Shown here: positions 36,515-44,806 of the stretch, piece by piece
How the letters are laid out: each line of letters begins with the position of its first letter
Numbering within the stretch: the first letter of the stretch is position 1
Source: Microbispora sp. ZYX-F-249
Lineage (GTDB): Bacteria > Actinomycetota > Actinomycetes > Streptosporangiales > Streptosporangiaceae
Direction of reading: 5' to 3'
Assembly: GCF_039649665.1 (NCBI RefSeq)
Contig: NZ_JBDJAW010000028.1
Coordinates: 45,684-109,683, forward strand
DNA length: 64,000 bases
Program-made: the position numbers and the translations under genes
Notes under the pieces: generated by a model
Seen by the model: only the letters and a program-made list of their open reading frames with translations
Database searches by the model: none
What the model was told of the DNA's origin: nothing

Positions 36515-38340
36515 GCGTCGCGGGCAGACACGCACTGGTCCTGGGCGCGACCGGTTTCGTCGGACGCCACCTGGTCCTCGCGCTCGGCCGGGCCGGCGTC
36601 CGGGTGAGCGCGGCCTGCCGAAGCCGCGAGTCCTACCGGCGGCTCGCCGAGTGGCTGGCCGAGCACGGGCACGAGGCGGCCCCGGCCGACCTCCGGGTCG
36701 ACTTCGCCGGGCCGTCGCTGATCGACGGGGAGGCCGGCGACGTCACGGAGGTCTACAACTGCGCCGGCGCCTACCGGTTCGGCATGCCGGCCGACGAGGC
36801 CCGCCGGGCCAACGTCGACAGCGTCCGCGCGGTCGTCGCCTTCGCGGCGCGGCTGCCACGCCTGCGCCGCCTCGTCCACGTCTCGGGGTATCGCGTGGGC
36901 GGGCAGGACCCCCGTCCCTGGAGCGAGGAGCAGCGGCGGAAGGCCTACCGGGCCCTCGGCGCGTACGAGGCGTCCAAGGTGGAGGCGGACGCCGTCTTCC
37001 GGTCCGAGGCGGAGCGGCTGGACGTGCCCTGGTCGGTGGTCAACCCGGCCAGCGTGATCGGCGACAGCGTCACCGGCGAGGCCGGCCAGTACCTCGGGCT
37101 CGCGTCGACCCTGCGCGACCTCTGGCAGGGCGCTCTCGCGGCGGTCCCGGGGAACGCGCGGACGTTCGTCCCCGTGGTCGCGGTCGACCACCTCGCCCGG
37201 TTCATGACCCTGCTGCCGATGGACGAGACCACCGAGCGCGCGTCCTACTGGCTGCTGGACGACGACACGCCCGCGCTGCCCGGCCTGATCGGGCTCGTCG
37301 CGGAGCACTACCGGGTCAGGGCGCCCCGCCTGCGGGTTCCGGTGCCCCTGGTGAAGCGCCTGCCCCGCAGGCTCACGAACGCCGATCCGGAGACGCTGAC
37401 GTTCCTGTCGGCCGACCGCTATCCCACCGGCCCGGCGCGTGCCGTCGCGGCCCGCCACGCGCTGACCATGCCGGACACCGTCACGACGATCCGCCGCTGG
37501 GCCGACCACCTGGCGGCGCACCGCTTCGGGGAGGCCCCCGACGGTGACAGGCGGTTCACCGACGTGGGCGGGGTGCGGACGTTCGAGCTCGGCGAGCAGG
37601 GCGCGCCCGCGGTGGTGCTGCCGGGACTGCCGGTCAACGCCGACACCTGGGCGCCGGTCGTCACACTGATGGGCCGCGCCCGTGCCGCCGACCTGCCGGG
37701 GCTGGGGATGAGCACGGGAGGTCGCGACGACTGGGCGGCCTGGCTGGCCGCGCTCGTGACCGGGACCGGCGCGCGTCACCTGGTCGGTCACTCCATCGGG
37801 ACGGCGGCCGCCGTGGAGGCCGCGGCCGCCCAACCCGGCGCGGTGGACCGGCTCACGCTCGTCGCGCCGTTCTTCCTCCAGCCTCGACCCGCTCCCACCC
37901 CACGGCTCGTGGCCCAGGCGTACCTGCGCGGGGTATCCGCCCGGGCCCTGGCCCGGCGGCTCACCGGAGATCCGGCGCACGCGGACGCCCTCGAATCGAG
38001 CGTGGCGGATCTGCGCCGCGGCACCGCCGGCGCCGTCGCCCGGCTGCTGACCGCGGCGGCGGCGCGGGGGTGGCGGACGAGCCTGCGGGCCGCGCTGGCG
38101 CGTTACCCGGGAGACGTGCACGTCGTCGTGGGCTCCCGCGACCCGCTCGCCCCGGAGGGACTGGCTCTCGTGGACACGCTGCCCCGGGTCACCGTGACGG
38201 TGATCCCGGGCGCGGGCCACCACCCCCAGTTGACGCACCCGGAGAGGGTCGCCGAAGCCCTCGGCGCGGACGGCCCCTCCCCGGGCGCGCGAGCCGGTCA
38301 GCCCTTCAGGCCGCTCAGCACGATCCCGCGGGTGAAGTAG
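36511..38340 (+). CDS. Fusion of NAD(P)-dependent SDR/epimerase and alpha/beta hydrolase
   Basis: The 609-residue protein has two enzymes in one chain. Residues 1-340 are an extended SDR with the Rossmann loop G-A-T-G-F-V-G and catalytic Y-x-x-x-K (Y-E-A-S-K, about 152-156). Residues about 350-600 are an alpha/beta hydrolase with nucleophile G-H-S-I-G (about 426-430), acid G-S-R-D-P and base G-A-G-H-H. SD GGAGG is 7 nt before the GTG. The last 14 codons overlap the end of the convergent permease gene by 43 bp. The combination suggests successive steps on one substrate, such as a ketone or lactone; this is inference. Confidence 0.85.
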   Translation: MSVAGRHALVLGATGFVGRHLVLALGRAGVRVSAACRSRESYRRLAEWLAEHGHEAAPADLRVDFAGPSLIDGEAGDVTEVYNCAGAYRFGMPADEARRANVDSVRAVVAFAARLPRLRRLVHVSGYRVGGQDPRPWSEEQRRKAYRALGAYEASKVEADAVFRSEAERLDVPWSVVNPASVIGDSVTGEAGQYLGLASTLRDLWQGALAAVPGNARTFVPVVAVDHLARFMTLLPMDETTERASYWLLDDDTPALPGLIGLVAEHYRVRAPRLRVPVPLVKRLPRRLTNADPETLTFLSADRYPTGPARAVAARHALTMPDTVTTIRRWADHLAAHRFGEAPDGDRRFTDVGGVRTFELGEQGAPAVVLPGLPVNADTWAPVVTLMGRARAADLPGLGMSTGGRDDWAAWLAALVTGTGARHLVGHSIGTAAAVEAAAAQPGAVDRLTLVAPFFLQPRPAPTPRLVAQAYLRGVSARALARRLTGDPAHADALESSVADLRRGTAGAVARLLTAAAARGWRTSLRAALARYPGDVHVVVGSRDPLAPEGLALVDTLPRVTVTVIPGAGHHPQLTHPERVAEALGADGPSPGARAGQPFRPLSTIPRVK

Positions 38341-39257
38341 CGCTGGAAGGCGAGGAAGAAGGCGATCGACGGCAGGGAGGCGAGCAGGCCGCCCGCCATG
38401 ATCGCCCCCTGGTGCTGCGCGCCCGCGAAATACGAGTTGAGGCGGGCGAGCGCGACCGGGATGTTCGCCATCTCGTCGCTCTGCACGATGATCAGCGGCC
38501 AGAGGAAGTTGTTCCATTCGGCGAGCACGATGAAGATCGACATCGCGGCGAGGGCCGGGCGCAGCAGCGGCAGCACGATCCGCCACCAGATGCGCCACTC
38601 CCCGGCGCCGTCGACCCGGGCGGCCTGGATGAGCTCGTCCGGGATCGAGTGGAGGAACTGCACGAGGAAGAACAGCACGAAGGCCTTGGCCAGCGCCGGG
38701 ATGATGTAGCCCTGGTAGGTGTCCAGCCAGCCCAGGTTCCGCATGATCACGTAGTTCGGCACCAGGGTGGTCTGCCAGGGCACCATCATCGAGGCGACGA
38801 TCAGCACGAAGATCAGCCGCCGCCCCGGCACCCGGTGCTTGGTGATCACGTACGCCGCCAGCGAGGCGATCAGCAGCGACCCGACCGTGATCGCGACGGT
38901 GATCACCAGGCTGTTGAACATGAAGCGGCCGAACCCGAAGTCCACTTGGAACCGCTGGAAGATGCCCTGGAGGTGACCGGGGTTCACCCGGGTGGGGGAG
39001 TAGCCGGGGTCGTAGAAGTTGCTCAGCGTCGCGTGTTCGGGCACGAACGACGGCGGTTGCCGGTTCAGCTCCGTCACCGGTTTGAACACCGTGATCAGCA
39101 TCCAGTAGAACGGCGCGATCATGGTGAGCGACAGCAGGTAGAACGGCAGGCGCAGCAGGTGTCCTCGCCAGGTCGTGCGCGGCCCGGCGGCGGGCGCCCG
39201 CCGCGGTGGGGCGGCCGGGCCGGCGGCGATCGGCGTGGTCGTGGGGGCGGCGGCCAT
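38298..39257 (-). CDS. Carbohydrate ABC transporter permease (MalG type)
   Basis: The 319-residue protein has six membrane helices and the E-A-A-x-x-D-G-A-type coupling motif as Q-A-A-R-V-D-G-A-G-E (residues about 213-222), which docks on the ATPase. It ends with the MalG family Q-R-Y-F-T-R-G-I-V-x-G-x-x-K-G. A Pro/Ala-rich cytoplasmic start precedes helix 1. Its ATG overlaps the stop of the MalF-type gene (TGATG). Confidence 0.93.
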   Translation of the reverse strand: MAAAPTTTPIAAGPAAPPRRAPAAGPRTTWRGHLLRLPFYLLSLTMIAPFYWMLITVFKPVTELNRQPPSFVPEHATLSNFYDPGYSPTRVNPGHLQGIFQRFQVDFGFGRFMFNSLVITVAITVGSLLIASLAAYVITKHRVPGRRLIFVLIVASMMVPWQTTLVPNYVIMRNLGWLDTYQGYIIPALAKAFVLFFLVQFLHSIPDELIQAARVDGAGEWRIWWRIVLPLLRPALAAMSIFIVLAEWNNFLWPLIIVQSDEMANIPVALARLNSYFAGAQHQGAIMAGGLLASLPSIAFFLAFQRYFTRGIVLSGLKG

Positions 39258-40171
39258 CACAGCTCCTTCAGGGCGCGGCCGATGCGGAGGTTGACCATGC
39301 TCAGGGCGAAGATGATCAGGAAGAGCACCCACGCGATCGCCGAGGCGTAGCCGAGTTTGAAGTGCGTGAAGCCCTGGTCGTAGAGGTAGGGCACGATCAT
39401 CAGGCCGGAGTCGAGCACGCCGCCGATGTTGTTGGTGCCCCGGAACACGATGTAGACGGCTTCAAAGACCTGGAAGGCCCCGATGAGGCCGGTCACCACC
39501 ACGTACGTGGTGACCGGGCGCAGCAGCGGCAGCGTCACGCGGCGGAACTGCTGCCAGGTGCCGGCGCCGTCGATGCGGGCCGCCTCGTAGTACTCCTGCG
39601 GGATCGTGTTGAGCCCGGCGACGTACAGGACCATCCCGTAGCCCATCCCGCCCCACACCGACATGAGCACGAGGATCGGGATCGTGAGCCCGGGGGTGGC
39701 CAGCCACTCGACGGCCCTGCCGCCGAACCAGGTCACGACGGTGTTGGCCAGGCCGAAGTCGCCCGGAGCGAAGATCCACTTCCAGAGCAGCATGAGCGCG
39801 ATCGACGAGGTCACCGAGGGCAGGAAGAAGATCGTCCGCATGATGCGGTGCGGCCAGCTCGACCCGCTGAACGCCAGCGCGAGGCCGAGCGACAGCAGCG
39901 TGCCGATCCCGATGGACGCCACGACGTAGAGGAACGTGTTGCCGAGGGCGTGCCGGAACCGGTCGTCGTCGAACAGCAGATGCCGGAAGTTGTCCAGCCC
40001 CTCGAACTCCGGGGCGTTCACCCCGTCGAACTTCGTGAAGCTGAGGTAGAGCGAGTTGGCCAGCGGCCAGACCAGGAAACCGGCGAACAGGCCGAGGAAC
40101 GGCAGCAGCATCAGATAGGAGGTGCCGTAGCGGCGCCATCGTCGCCGGGGCGCGGCGGCGTGAATTGCCAT
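39257..40171 (-). CDS. Carbohydrate ABC transporter permease (MalF type)
   Basis: The 304-residue membrane protein has six helices. It carries F-V-W-P-L at helix 1, W-x-x-x-F-A-P-G-D-F-G-L-x-N, and the coupling motif E-A-A-R-I-D-G-A-G-T (about 201-210). It pairs with the MalG-type permease and the upstream binding protein. No ATPase gene is present, so a shared MsiK-type ATPase elsewhere probably energises it, as in other actinomycete sugar importers. Confidence 0.93.
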   Translation of the reverse strand: MAIHAAAPRRRWRRYGTSYLMLLPFLGLFAGFLVWPLANSLYLSFTKFDGVNAPEFEGLDNFRHLLFDDDRFRHALGNTFLYVVASIGIGTLLSLGLALAFSGSSWPHRIMRTIFFLPSVTSSIALMLLWKWIFAPGDFGLANTVVTWFGGRAVEWLATPGLTIPILVLMSVWGGMGYGMVLYVAGLNTIPQEYYEAARIDGAGTWQQFRRVTLPLLRPVTTYVVVTGLIGAFQVFEAVYIVFRGTNNIGGVLDSGLMIVPYLYDQGFTHFKLGYASAIAWVLFLIIFALSMVNLRIGRALKEL

Positions 40172-40204
40172 GTCGTCTCCAGTCGAAGGGAAGCCGAGGA
40201 CGGA

Positions 40205-40292
40205 CCCGGGCCGGTGAGAGGTCAGGTGTCACCGGCCCGGGCCTTGATGGGGGACGGGTGCCGCGGCCGGTGAGGGGTCAGGCGTCACCGGC
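40205..40292 (-). repeat. Two tandem near-identical hairpins between binding protein and permease genes
   Basis: The first hairpin has a 13-bp stem (40205-40217 with 40229-40241), the second an 8-bp stem (40266-40273 with 40285-40292). Both contain GGCCGGTGAGRGGTCAGG and TCACCGGC, set 55 bp apart. Position after the binding-protein gene suggests 3'-end protection or partial termination, giving more binding protein than permease. Confidence 0.65.
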
Positions 40293-40310
40293 GAGCCACG
40301 GCCGTCCCGG

Positions 40311-41567
40311 CTATCCGGCGTTGCGCTCCATGACCTTGGCGGCCTCGGCCAGGGCCGTCTTCACGTCGGCCTTGCCGAGGATCGCGGCCTGGAACTGCTT
40401 GGCCACGTCGGACGCGCTCTCGTCCCAGCCGGGACATCCGGGCGCCGCCGCGCCGGTCTTGATGATCTCGGCGAACACCGCCGAGTGCTCCGGCGTGAAC
40501 GGCGAGTCGGCGACCTTGTCCGGGCGGGGCGGGATGTAGGCGATGTTGCGGGCCTTCGACTCCGCCGCCACCGCGTCGACGGCCTCATCGGTGTAGAGGA
40601 ACTTGACGAAGTCCGCCGCCTGCTGGATGTGCTCGCTGTAGGAGGTGACCCCGACGGCCCGTCCGCCGATGAAGGTCGTGGGCGCCGCCGGACCGGCCGG
40701 CAGCGGGGCGATCGCCCACTTGCCCTTCAGTTCCGGCTTGCTGGTGTCGATGCCGAGGGCGTTCCAGTTGCCGCCGTAGACCATCGCGGTGCCCGTGCCC
40801 AGCGCGTCCGGGGTCGCCACCGTGTCGGTCGGCGCGCCGTGCCTGCGGTGCAGGTCGATCCAGTACGACAGCGCCCGCTCGGCCTGCGGGGTGTTCAGCG
40901 ATGGTTTGCAGTCCGGTGTGTAGAAGGTGCCGCCCGCCTGGTAGAGGAAGTTGAAGTAGCCGATCCAGTCGAGGTTGCCCCAGTCGATGCCGAACGGCGT
41001 CTTCACCCCGGACTTCTTGAGTTTCCCGATGTCGGCGGTCAGTTCCTCCCAGGTCTTGGGCGGCTCCTTGATGCCGGCCTTGTCGAGCAGGTCGGTGCGG
41101 TAGTAGAGCGCCTCGGTGGACATGTCGAGCGGGATGCCGTAGATGGTGCCGTCGGGGGAGACGGCCGACTTCCACTGGGCGGGCTGCGCCTGGGCCCGGA
41201 GCTGCTCGACGCCGTACTTGCGCAGGTCCACCATGCCACCGCGCAGGCCGAACTGGATGGTCCAGGTCATGCCGCCGGAGATGATGTCGGGCCCGCTGCG
41301 GCTGGTCGAGGCCGCGAGCAGCTTGGCGTACGCGTCGTCCCAGGCGAGCGTCTGCACCTTGATCGTCACGTTGGGGTGCGTCTTCGAATACAGGTCGGCG
41401 GCCTTCTGGAAGGCCGCGCTCTCGTCGTCGCCCCCGGTGGACCACCAGGTGATCGCGGCGGGGGCGCCGGCGTCCGCCTGCTTGGTCTCCGACGTGCCGC
41501 TGGTCGCGCAGCCCGCGCCGAGCGCGGCGATCAGGGCGGCGCAGGTGGCCGCCGTCGTTCGTCGCAT
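40311..41567 (-). CDS. Sugar-binding lipoprotein of an ABC importer
   Basis: The 418-residue protein starts with a lipoprotein signal ending A-G-C (Cys20), so it is anchored outside the membrane. It is an extracellular solute-binding protein of the carbohydrate class (I-T-W-W-S-T-G-G, then Y-G-I-P-L-D-M-S-T-E-A-L-Y-Y and G-G-R-A-V-G-V). The nearby CE7 acetyl esterase suggests acetylated xylo- or other plant oligosaccharides as ligands (inference). A LacI-type operator lies in its promoter. Tandem hairpins follow its stop. Confidence 0.92.
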   Translation of the reverse strand: MRRTTAATCAALIAALGAGCATSGTSETKQADAGAPAAITWWSTGGDDESAAFQKAADLYSKTHPNVTIKVQTLAWDDAYAKLLAASTSRSGPDIISGGMTWTIQFGLRGGMVDLRKYGVEQLRAQAQPAQWKSAVSPDGTIYGIPLDMSTEALYYRTDLLDKAGIKEPPKTWEELTADIGKLKKSGVKTPFGIDWGNLDWIGYFNFLYQAGGTFYTPDCKPSLNTPQAERALSYWIDLHRRHGAPTDTVATPDALGTGTAMVYGGNWNALGIDTSKPELKGKWAIAPLPAGPAAPTTFIGGRAVGVTSYSEHIQQAADFVKFLYTDEAVDAVAAESKARNIAYIPPRPDKVADSPFTPEHSAVFAEIIKTGAAAPGCPGWDESASDVAKQFQAAILGKADVKTALAEAAKVMERNAG

Positions 41568-41688
41568 GGACGTCTCCGATCTCTACGGAAAGTGATCGAC
41601 TGACATGTCGTGCCCCCCGAAAGGCGGACCGCGAGGCAGCGCCGGCGCGGCCGAACCTCCCACGCTTCGAATTCGTGCAGAGTCCAGC

Positions 41689-41704
41689 ACTAAACCGGAT
41701 TAGT
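41689..41704. promoter_or_regulatory. LacI-type operator of the sugar importer
   Basis: ACTAAACCGGATTAGT is a 16-bp palindrome with one mismatched pair and a central CCGG, the form of LacI-family sites. It overlaps the -10 and start of transcription of the binding-protein gene. Confidence 0.55.
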
Positions 41705-41809
41705 TTCAAGAGGGCGTTTCATCCTGTCAACGCGGAGGTAATGCCCTCCCGAGCGTCATTCCGCAGGTCACCGGCAGGGAGGGTCTGGAGCTGAATCCCG
41801 GCGGACGGG

Positions 41810-41825
41810 CCTTAACCGGGTCAGA
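41810..41825. promoter_or_regulatory. Second, weaker LacI-type site before the esterase gene
   Basis: The sequence around CTTAACCGGGTCAG matches the importer operator at 11 of 16 positions with the same central CCGG. It lies about 75 bp before the esterase ATG and could let one repressor control both sides. Confidence 0.35.
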
Positions 41826-41897
41826 AGTCTGAAACAAGGCGTTTGTGTAACCTTGCGGCGTAACACGAGCCAGGCCCACCACCCACGGGAGTCCCCC

Positions 41898-42863
41898 ATG
41901 TTCGTCGACATGCCTCTCGACCAGCTGCGCGCGTACCTGCCCGAGCGCCGGGAGCCCGCCGACTTCGACGCCTTCTGGGACCGCACGCTGGCCGAGGCCC
42001 GCGCGCACGACCTGAACCCCGTCTTCGAGCCGTACGAGGCGGACCTCGCGCTGATGGACGTGGCCGACGTGACGTTCGCCGGTTTCGGCGGGCATCCGAT
42101 CAAGGGGTGGTTCCTCGCTCCCGCGGGGGCGTCCGGACCGCTGCCGTGCGTGGTGGAGTTCATCGGCTACGGCGGCGGCCGGGGCCGGCCGCACGACTGG
42201 CTGCTGTGGCCGTCCGCCGGATACGCGACGTTCGTGATGGACACCCGCGGGCAGGGCGGCACCTGGCGCTCCGGCGACACCCCGGACCCGGTCGGCGGCA
42301 ACGGCGCGCAGATCCCCGGCAAGCTGACGCAGGGCGTGTTCGACCGGGACGGCTACTACTACCGGCGGCTCTACACCGACGTCGTGCGCGCGGTCGAGGC
42401 GGCCAGGTCGCACCCCCTCGTGGACGCCGGGCGCGTCGTGGTGACCGGCGGCAGCCAGGGCGGCGGCATGGCGCTCGCCGCCGCCGCCCTCGTGCCGGAC
42501 CTCGCCTACGCGTTCGTCAACGTGCCGTTCATGTGCGACATCCGGCGCGCCGTCGAGATCACCGACGAGGAGCCGTACGCGGAGCTGGGCCGGTTCTGCG
42601 GGATCCACAGGACCCGGGTCGAGGAGATCTTCGCCACCCTCGACTACTTCGACGGCCTGCACTTCGCGGCGCGGGCCGCCACGCCCGCCCGGTTCTCCGT
42701 CGCCCTGCGCGACGGCGTCACCCCGGCCTCGACCGTGTTCGGGGCCTACAACCACTACGCCGGGCCCAAGGACATCACGGTCTGGCCGTTCAACGGGCAC
42801 GAGGGCGGGGAGTCGCAGCAGGCGCTGGACCAGCTCAGGCTGGCCAGGAAGATTCTCGGCTGA
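41898..42863 (+). CDS. CE7 acetyl xylan esterase / cephalosporin C deacetylase
   Basis: The 321-residue length is standard for CE7. Visible are the R-G-Q-G-G motif (D-T-R-G-Q-G-G, about 114-120), the nucleophile elbow G-G-S-Q-G-G (about 190-195) and the terminal N-G-H-E-G-G with the catalytic His. There is no signal peptide, so it acts in the cytosol on imported acetylated oligosaccharides. GGAG is 8 nt before the ATG. It is divergent from the sugar importer and shares its control region. Confidence 0.93.
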   Translation: MFVDMPLDQLRAYLPERREPADFDAFWDRTLAEARAHDLNPVFEPYEADLALMDVADVTFAGFGGHPIKGWFLAPAGASGPLPCVVEFIGYGGGRGRPHDWLLWPSAGYATFVMDTRGQGGTWRSGDTPDPVGGNGAQIPGKLTQGVFDRDGYYYRRLYTDVVRAVEAARSHPLVDAGRVVVTGGSQGGGMALAAAALVPDLAYAFVNVPFMCDIRRAVEITDEEPYAELGRFCGIHRTRVEEIFATLDYFDGLHFAARAATPARFSVALRDGVTPASTVFGAYNHYAGPKDITVWPFNGHEGGESQQALDQLRLARKILG

Positions 42864-42875
42864 GACGGATCTCGC

Positions 42876-42918
42876 AGGGTGGACGCGGGGCGCGGCGGTC
42901 CGCCCCCGCGACTACCCT
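42876..42918 (+). terminator. Two-part hairpin between the esterase gene and hisE
   Basis: AGGGT/ACCCT and CGCGGGG/CCCCGCG form nested helices with small internal gaps, 13 nt after the esterase stop. TACCCT at its 3' arm could also be the hisE -10. Confidence 0.45.
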
Positions 42919-42964
42919 GGGGCCGGATAACCTGGTTGCGCAGACCCACGACCCGAGAGAGACC

Positions 42965-43228
42965 ATGAAGACCTTCGAAGAGCTGTACGCCGAGCTGGCA
43001 GAGAAGGCGCGCACCCGGCCCGCGGGGTCGGGCACCGTGGCCGCCCTGGACGCCGGCGTCCATGCCATCGGCAAGAAGGTCGTGGAGGAGGCCGCGGAGA
43101 GCTGGATGGCGGCCGAGCACGAGTCGGCGGACCGGGCGGCCGAGGAGATCTCCCAGCTGCTCTACCACGTCCAGGTGCTGATGCTGGCCCGCGGGATCGG
43201 GCTGGACGAGGTCTACAAGCATCTGTAG
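42965..43228 (+). CDS. hisE: Phosphoribosyl-ATP pyrophosphatase
   Basis: Second step of histidine biosynthesis. The 87-residue all-helical protein has the family E-E-x-x-E pattern in [11 protein letters not shown] and E-E-I-S-Q-L-L-Y-H (metal-binding acidic residues). It stands directly before hisG, the first-step enzyme, as in other actinobacteria. The remaining his genes are not in the window. Confidence 0.95.
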   Translation: MKTFEELYAELAEKARTRPAGSGTVAALDAGVHAIGKKVVEEAAESWMAAEHESADRAAEEISQLLYHVQVLMLARGIGLDEVYKHL

Positions 43229-43288
43229 CCGCCGCGGCGGCCACAGATCGTCCATCGACCTCGTTCCGGCTGAAAGGATCTCCCACCC

Positions 43289-44134
43289 ATGCTGCGCATC
43301 GCCGTACCGAACAAGGGCGCGCTCTCCGAGGCCGCCCAGACCATGCTGAAGGAGGCGGGCTACCGCCAGCGCAGGGACAGCAAGGAGCTCGTGGTCGTCG
43401 ACTCCGACAACTCCTGCGAGCTGTTCTTCCTCCGCCCGCGCGACATCGCCGTGTACGTCGGCGAGGGCACCCTGGACGCCGGGATCACCGGGCGCGACAT
43501 GCTCTTCGACTCCGGCGCCCCGGCCGAGGAGGTCATGCCGCTCGGCTTCGGCCGGTCGACGTTCCGCTTCGCCGCCACGCCGGGCGCCTACTCCGGCGTC
43601 GCCGGCCTGTCCGGCCTGCGCATCGCCACCTCGTACGCCGGGCTGCTCGGCAAGCACCTCGCCGACCAGGGCGTGGACGCCCGGGTCATCAAGCTCGACG
43701 GCGCGGTCGAGACGGCGATCAGGCTCGGCGTCGCGGACGCGATCGCGGACGTGGTGGAGACCGGCACGACGCTGCGCAACGTCGGCCTGGAGGTGTTCGG
43801 GGAGCCGATCGCGCACTCCGAGGCCATCTTGATCAAGCGGGCCGGCGCCCCGGAGGCGAACGGGTTCCAGCAGCTCATCCGCCGGTTGCAGGGCGTGCTC
43901 GTGGCCCGCGACTTCGTCATGATCGACTACGACATCCGGGCCGAGCGCATCGACGAGGCCATCGCCATCACCCCGGGCATGGAGGGGCCGACCGTCTCGC
44001 CGCTGCACCGCGAGGGCTGGGTCGCCGTGCGGGCGATGGTCCCCCGCAAGGGCCACCAGCAGGTGATGGACCAGCTCTGGGAGATCGGCGCCAAGGCCAT
44101 CCTGGTCACCGCCATCTTCGCCTGCCGCCTCTGA
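43289..44134 (+). CDS. hisG: ATP phosphoribosyltransferase (long form)
   Basis: First and regulated step of histidine biosynthesis. The 281-residue protein is the long form: catalytic domains with N-K-G-A-L, G-I-T-G-R-D, A-T-S-Y and the PRPP loop D-V-V-E-T-G-T-T-L, followed by a C-terminal regulatory domain of about 75 residues that binds histidine. HisZ is therefore not needed. AAAGGA lies upstream of the ATG. 60 nt after hisE. Confidence 0.96.
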   Translation: MLRIAVPNKGALSEAAQTMLKEAGYRQRRDSKELVVVDSDNSCELFFLRPRDIAVYVGEGTLDAGITGRDMLFDSGAPAEEVMPLGFGRSTFRFAATPGAYSGVAGLSGLRIATSYAGLLGKHLADQGVDARVIKLDGAVETAIRLGVADAIADVVETGTTLRNVGLEVFGEPIAHSEAILIKRAGAPEANGFQQLIRRLQGVLVARDFVMIDYDIRAERIDEAIAITPGMEGPTVSPLHREGWVAVRAMVPRKGHQQVMDQLWEIGAKAILVTAIFACRL

Positions 44135-44189
44135 ATCCGGGTTCGCCGACCGCTGTCGCGGTGGGCGAGCCGTGTGTCAAGATCGCGTC

Positions 44190-44756
44190 ATGACGCGATT
44201 ACACCGTTTGCTGGTGCCGTTGATCTGCGCGCTCAGCCTCGCGGCGGCCGCGCCCGCCGTCGCGGCCGGGCGCACGGCGAGCGCGGGGACGTCGGCCGAC
44301 GTCCCCGCGACGCAGCTCGACGCGATCCGCAGGCTCGACTTCATGGTCGGGCGCTGGGCCGGTTCGGGGTGGGTCGACACCGCCTCCGGCCGGCAGCAGT
44401 TCCTCCAGACCGAGAAGGTCGCCTACAAGGCGGGCGGCCAGGTGGTCACGGTGGAGGGCCAGGGCCGGGACAAGGCCGATCCGCGCCGGATCGTGGACAC
44501 CGCGCTCGCGGTCGTCAGCTACGACGACCAGAGCGGGCAGTACCGCTGGGAGGCGTTCTCGCAGGGGCACGTCACCGCCACCGTCCCCGTGGTCGGCGAC
44601 CGCTTCTTCCAGTGGAGCCTCCAGACCGCGGGCCCGACCGTCCGGTACACCCTGCGCTTCACGGGCAGGGACTGGCACGAGATCGGCGAATACACCCTCG
44701 ACGGCGGCGCCACCTGGCGGCAGAACTTTCAGATGGACCTGCGCCGCGTGGCCTGA
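44190..44756 (+). CDS. Secreted DUF1579-like protein
   Basis: The 188-residue product has a classical signal peptide (basic start, hydrophobic core, cleavage after A-V-A-A). The mature part begins with the D-F-M-V-G-R-W-x-G-S-G pattern and predicted beta strands of DUF1579/lipocalin-like proteins. No function is known. CAAGAT lies 6 nt before the ATG and no SD is seen, so the mRNA may be leaderless. Confidence 0.75.
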   Translation: MTRLHRLLVPLICALSLAAAAPAVAAGRTASAGTSADVPATQLDAIRRLDFMVGRWAGSGWVDTASGRQQFLQTEKVAYKAGGQVVTVEGQGRDKADPRRIVDTALAVVSYDDQSGQYRWEAFSQGHVTATVPVVGDRFFQWSLQTAGPTVRYTLRFTGRDWHEIGEYTLDGGATWRQNFQMDLRRVA

Positions 44757-44806
44757 CGACTGCGCGTCCTCCGTCCCGCGGGGAGGAGGGAGGACGCCGA
44801 CGGACG

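Larger units (their letters stand above)
41568..41897. other. 330-bp divergent control region of the sugar importer and esterase
   Basis: No gene is seen. On the minus strand TTGACA (41725-41730) and GAAACT (41702-41707), 17 bp apart, form a promoter for the binding protein. An operator-like palindrome overlaps its start region, and a weaker copy lies toward the esterase gene. Confidence 0.55.
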
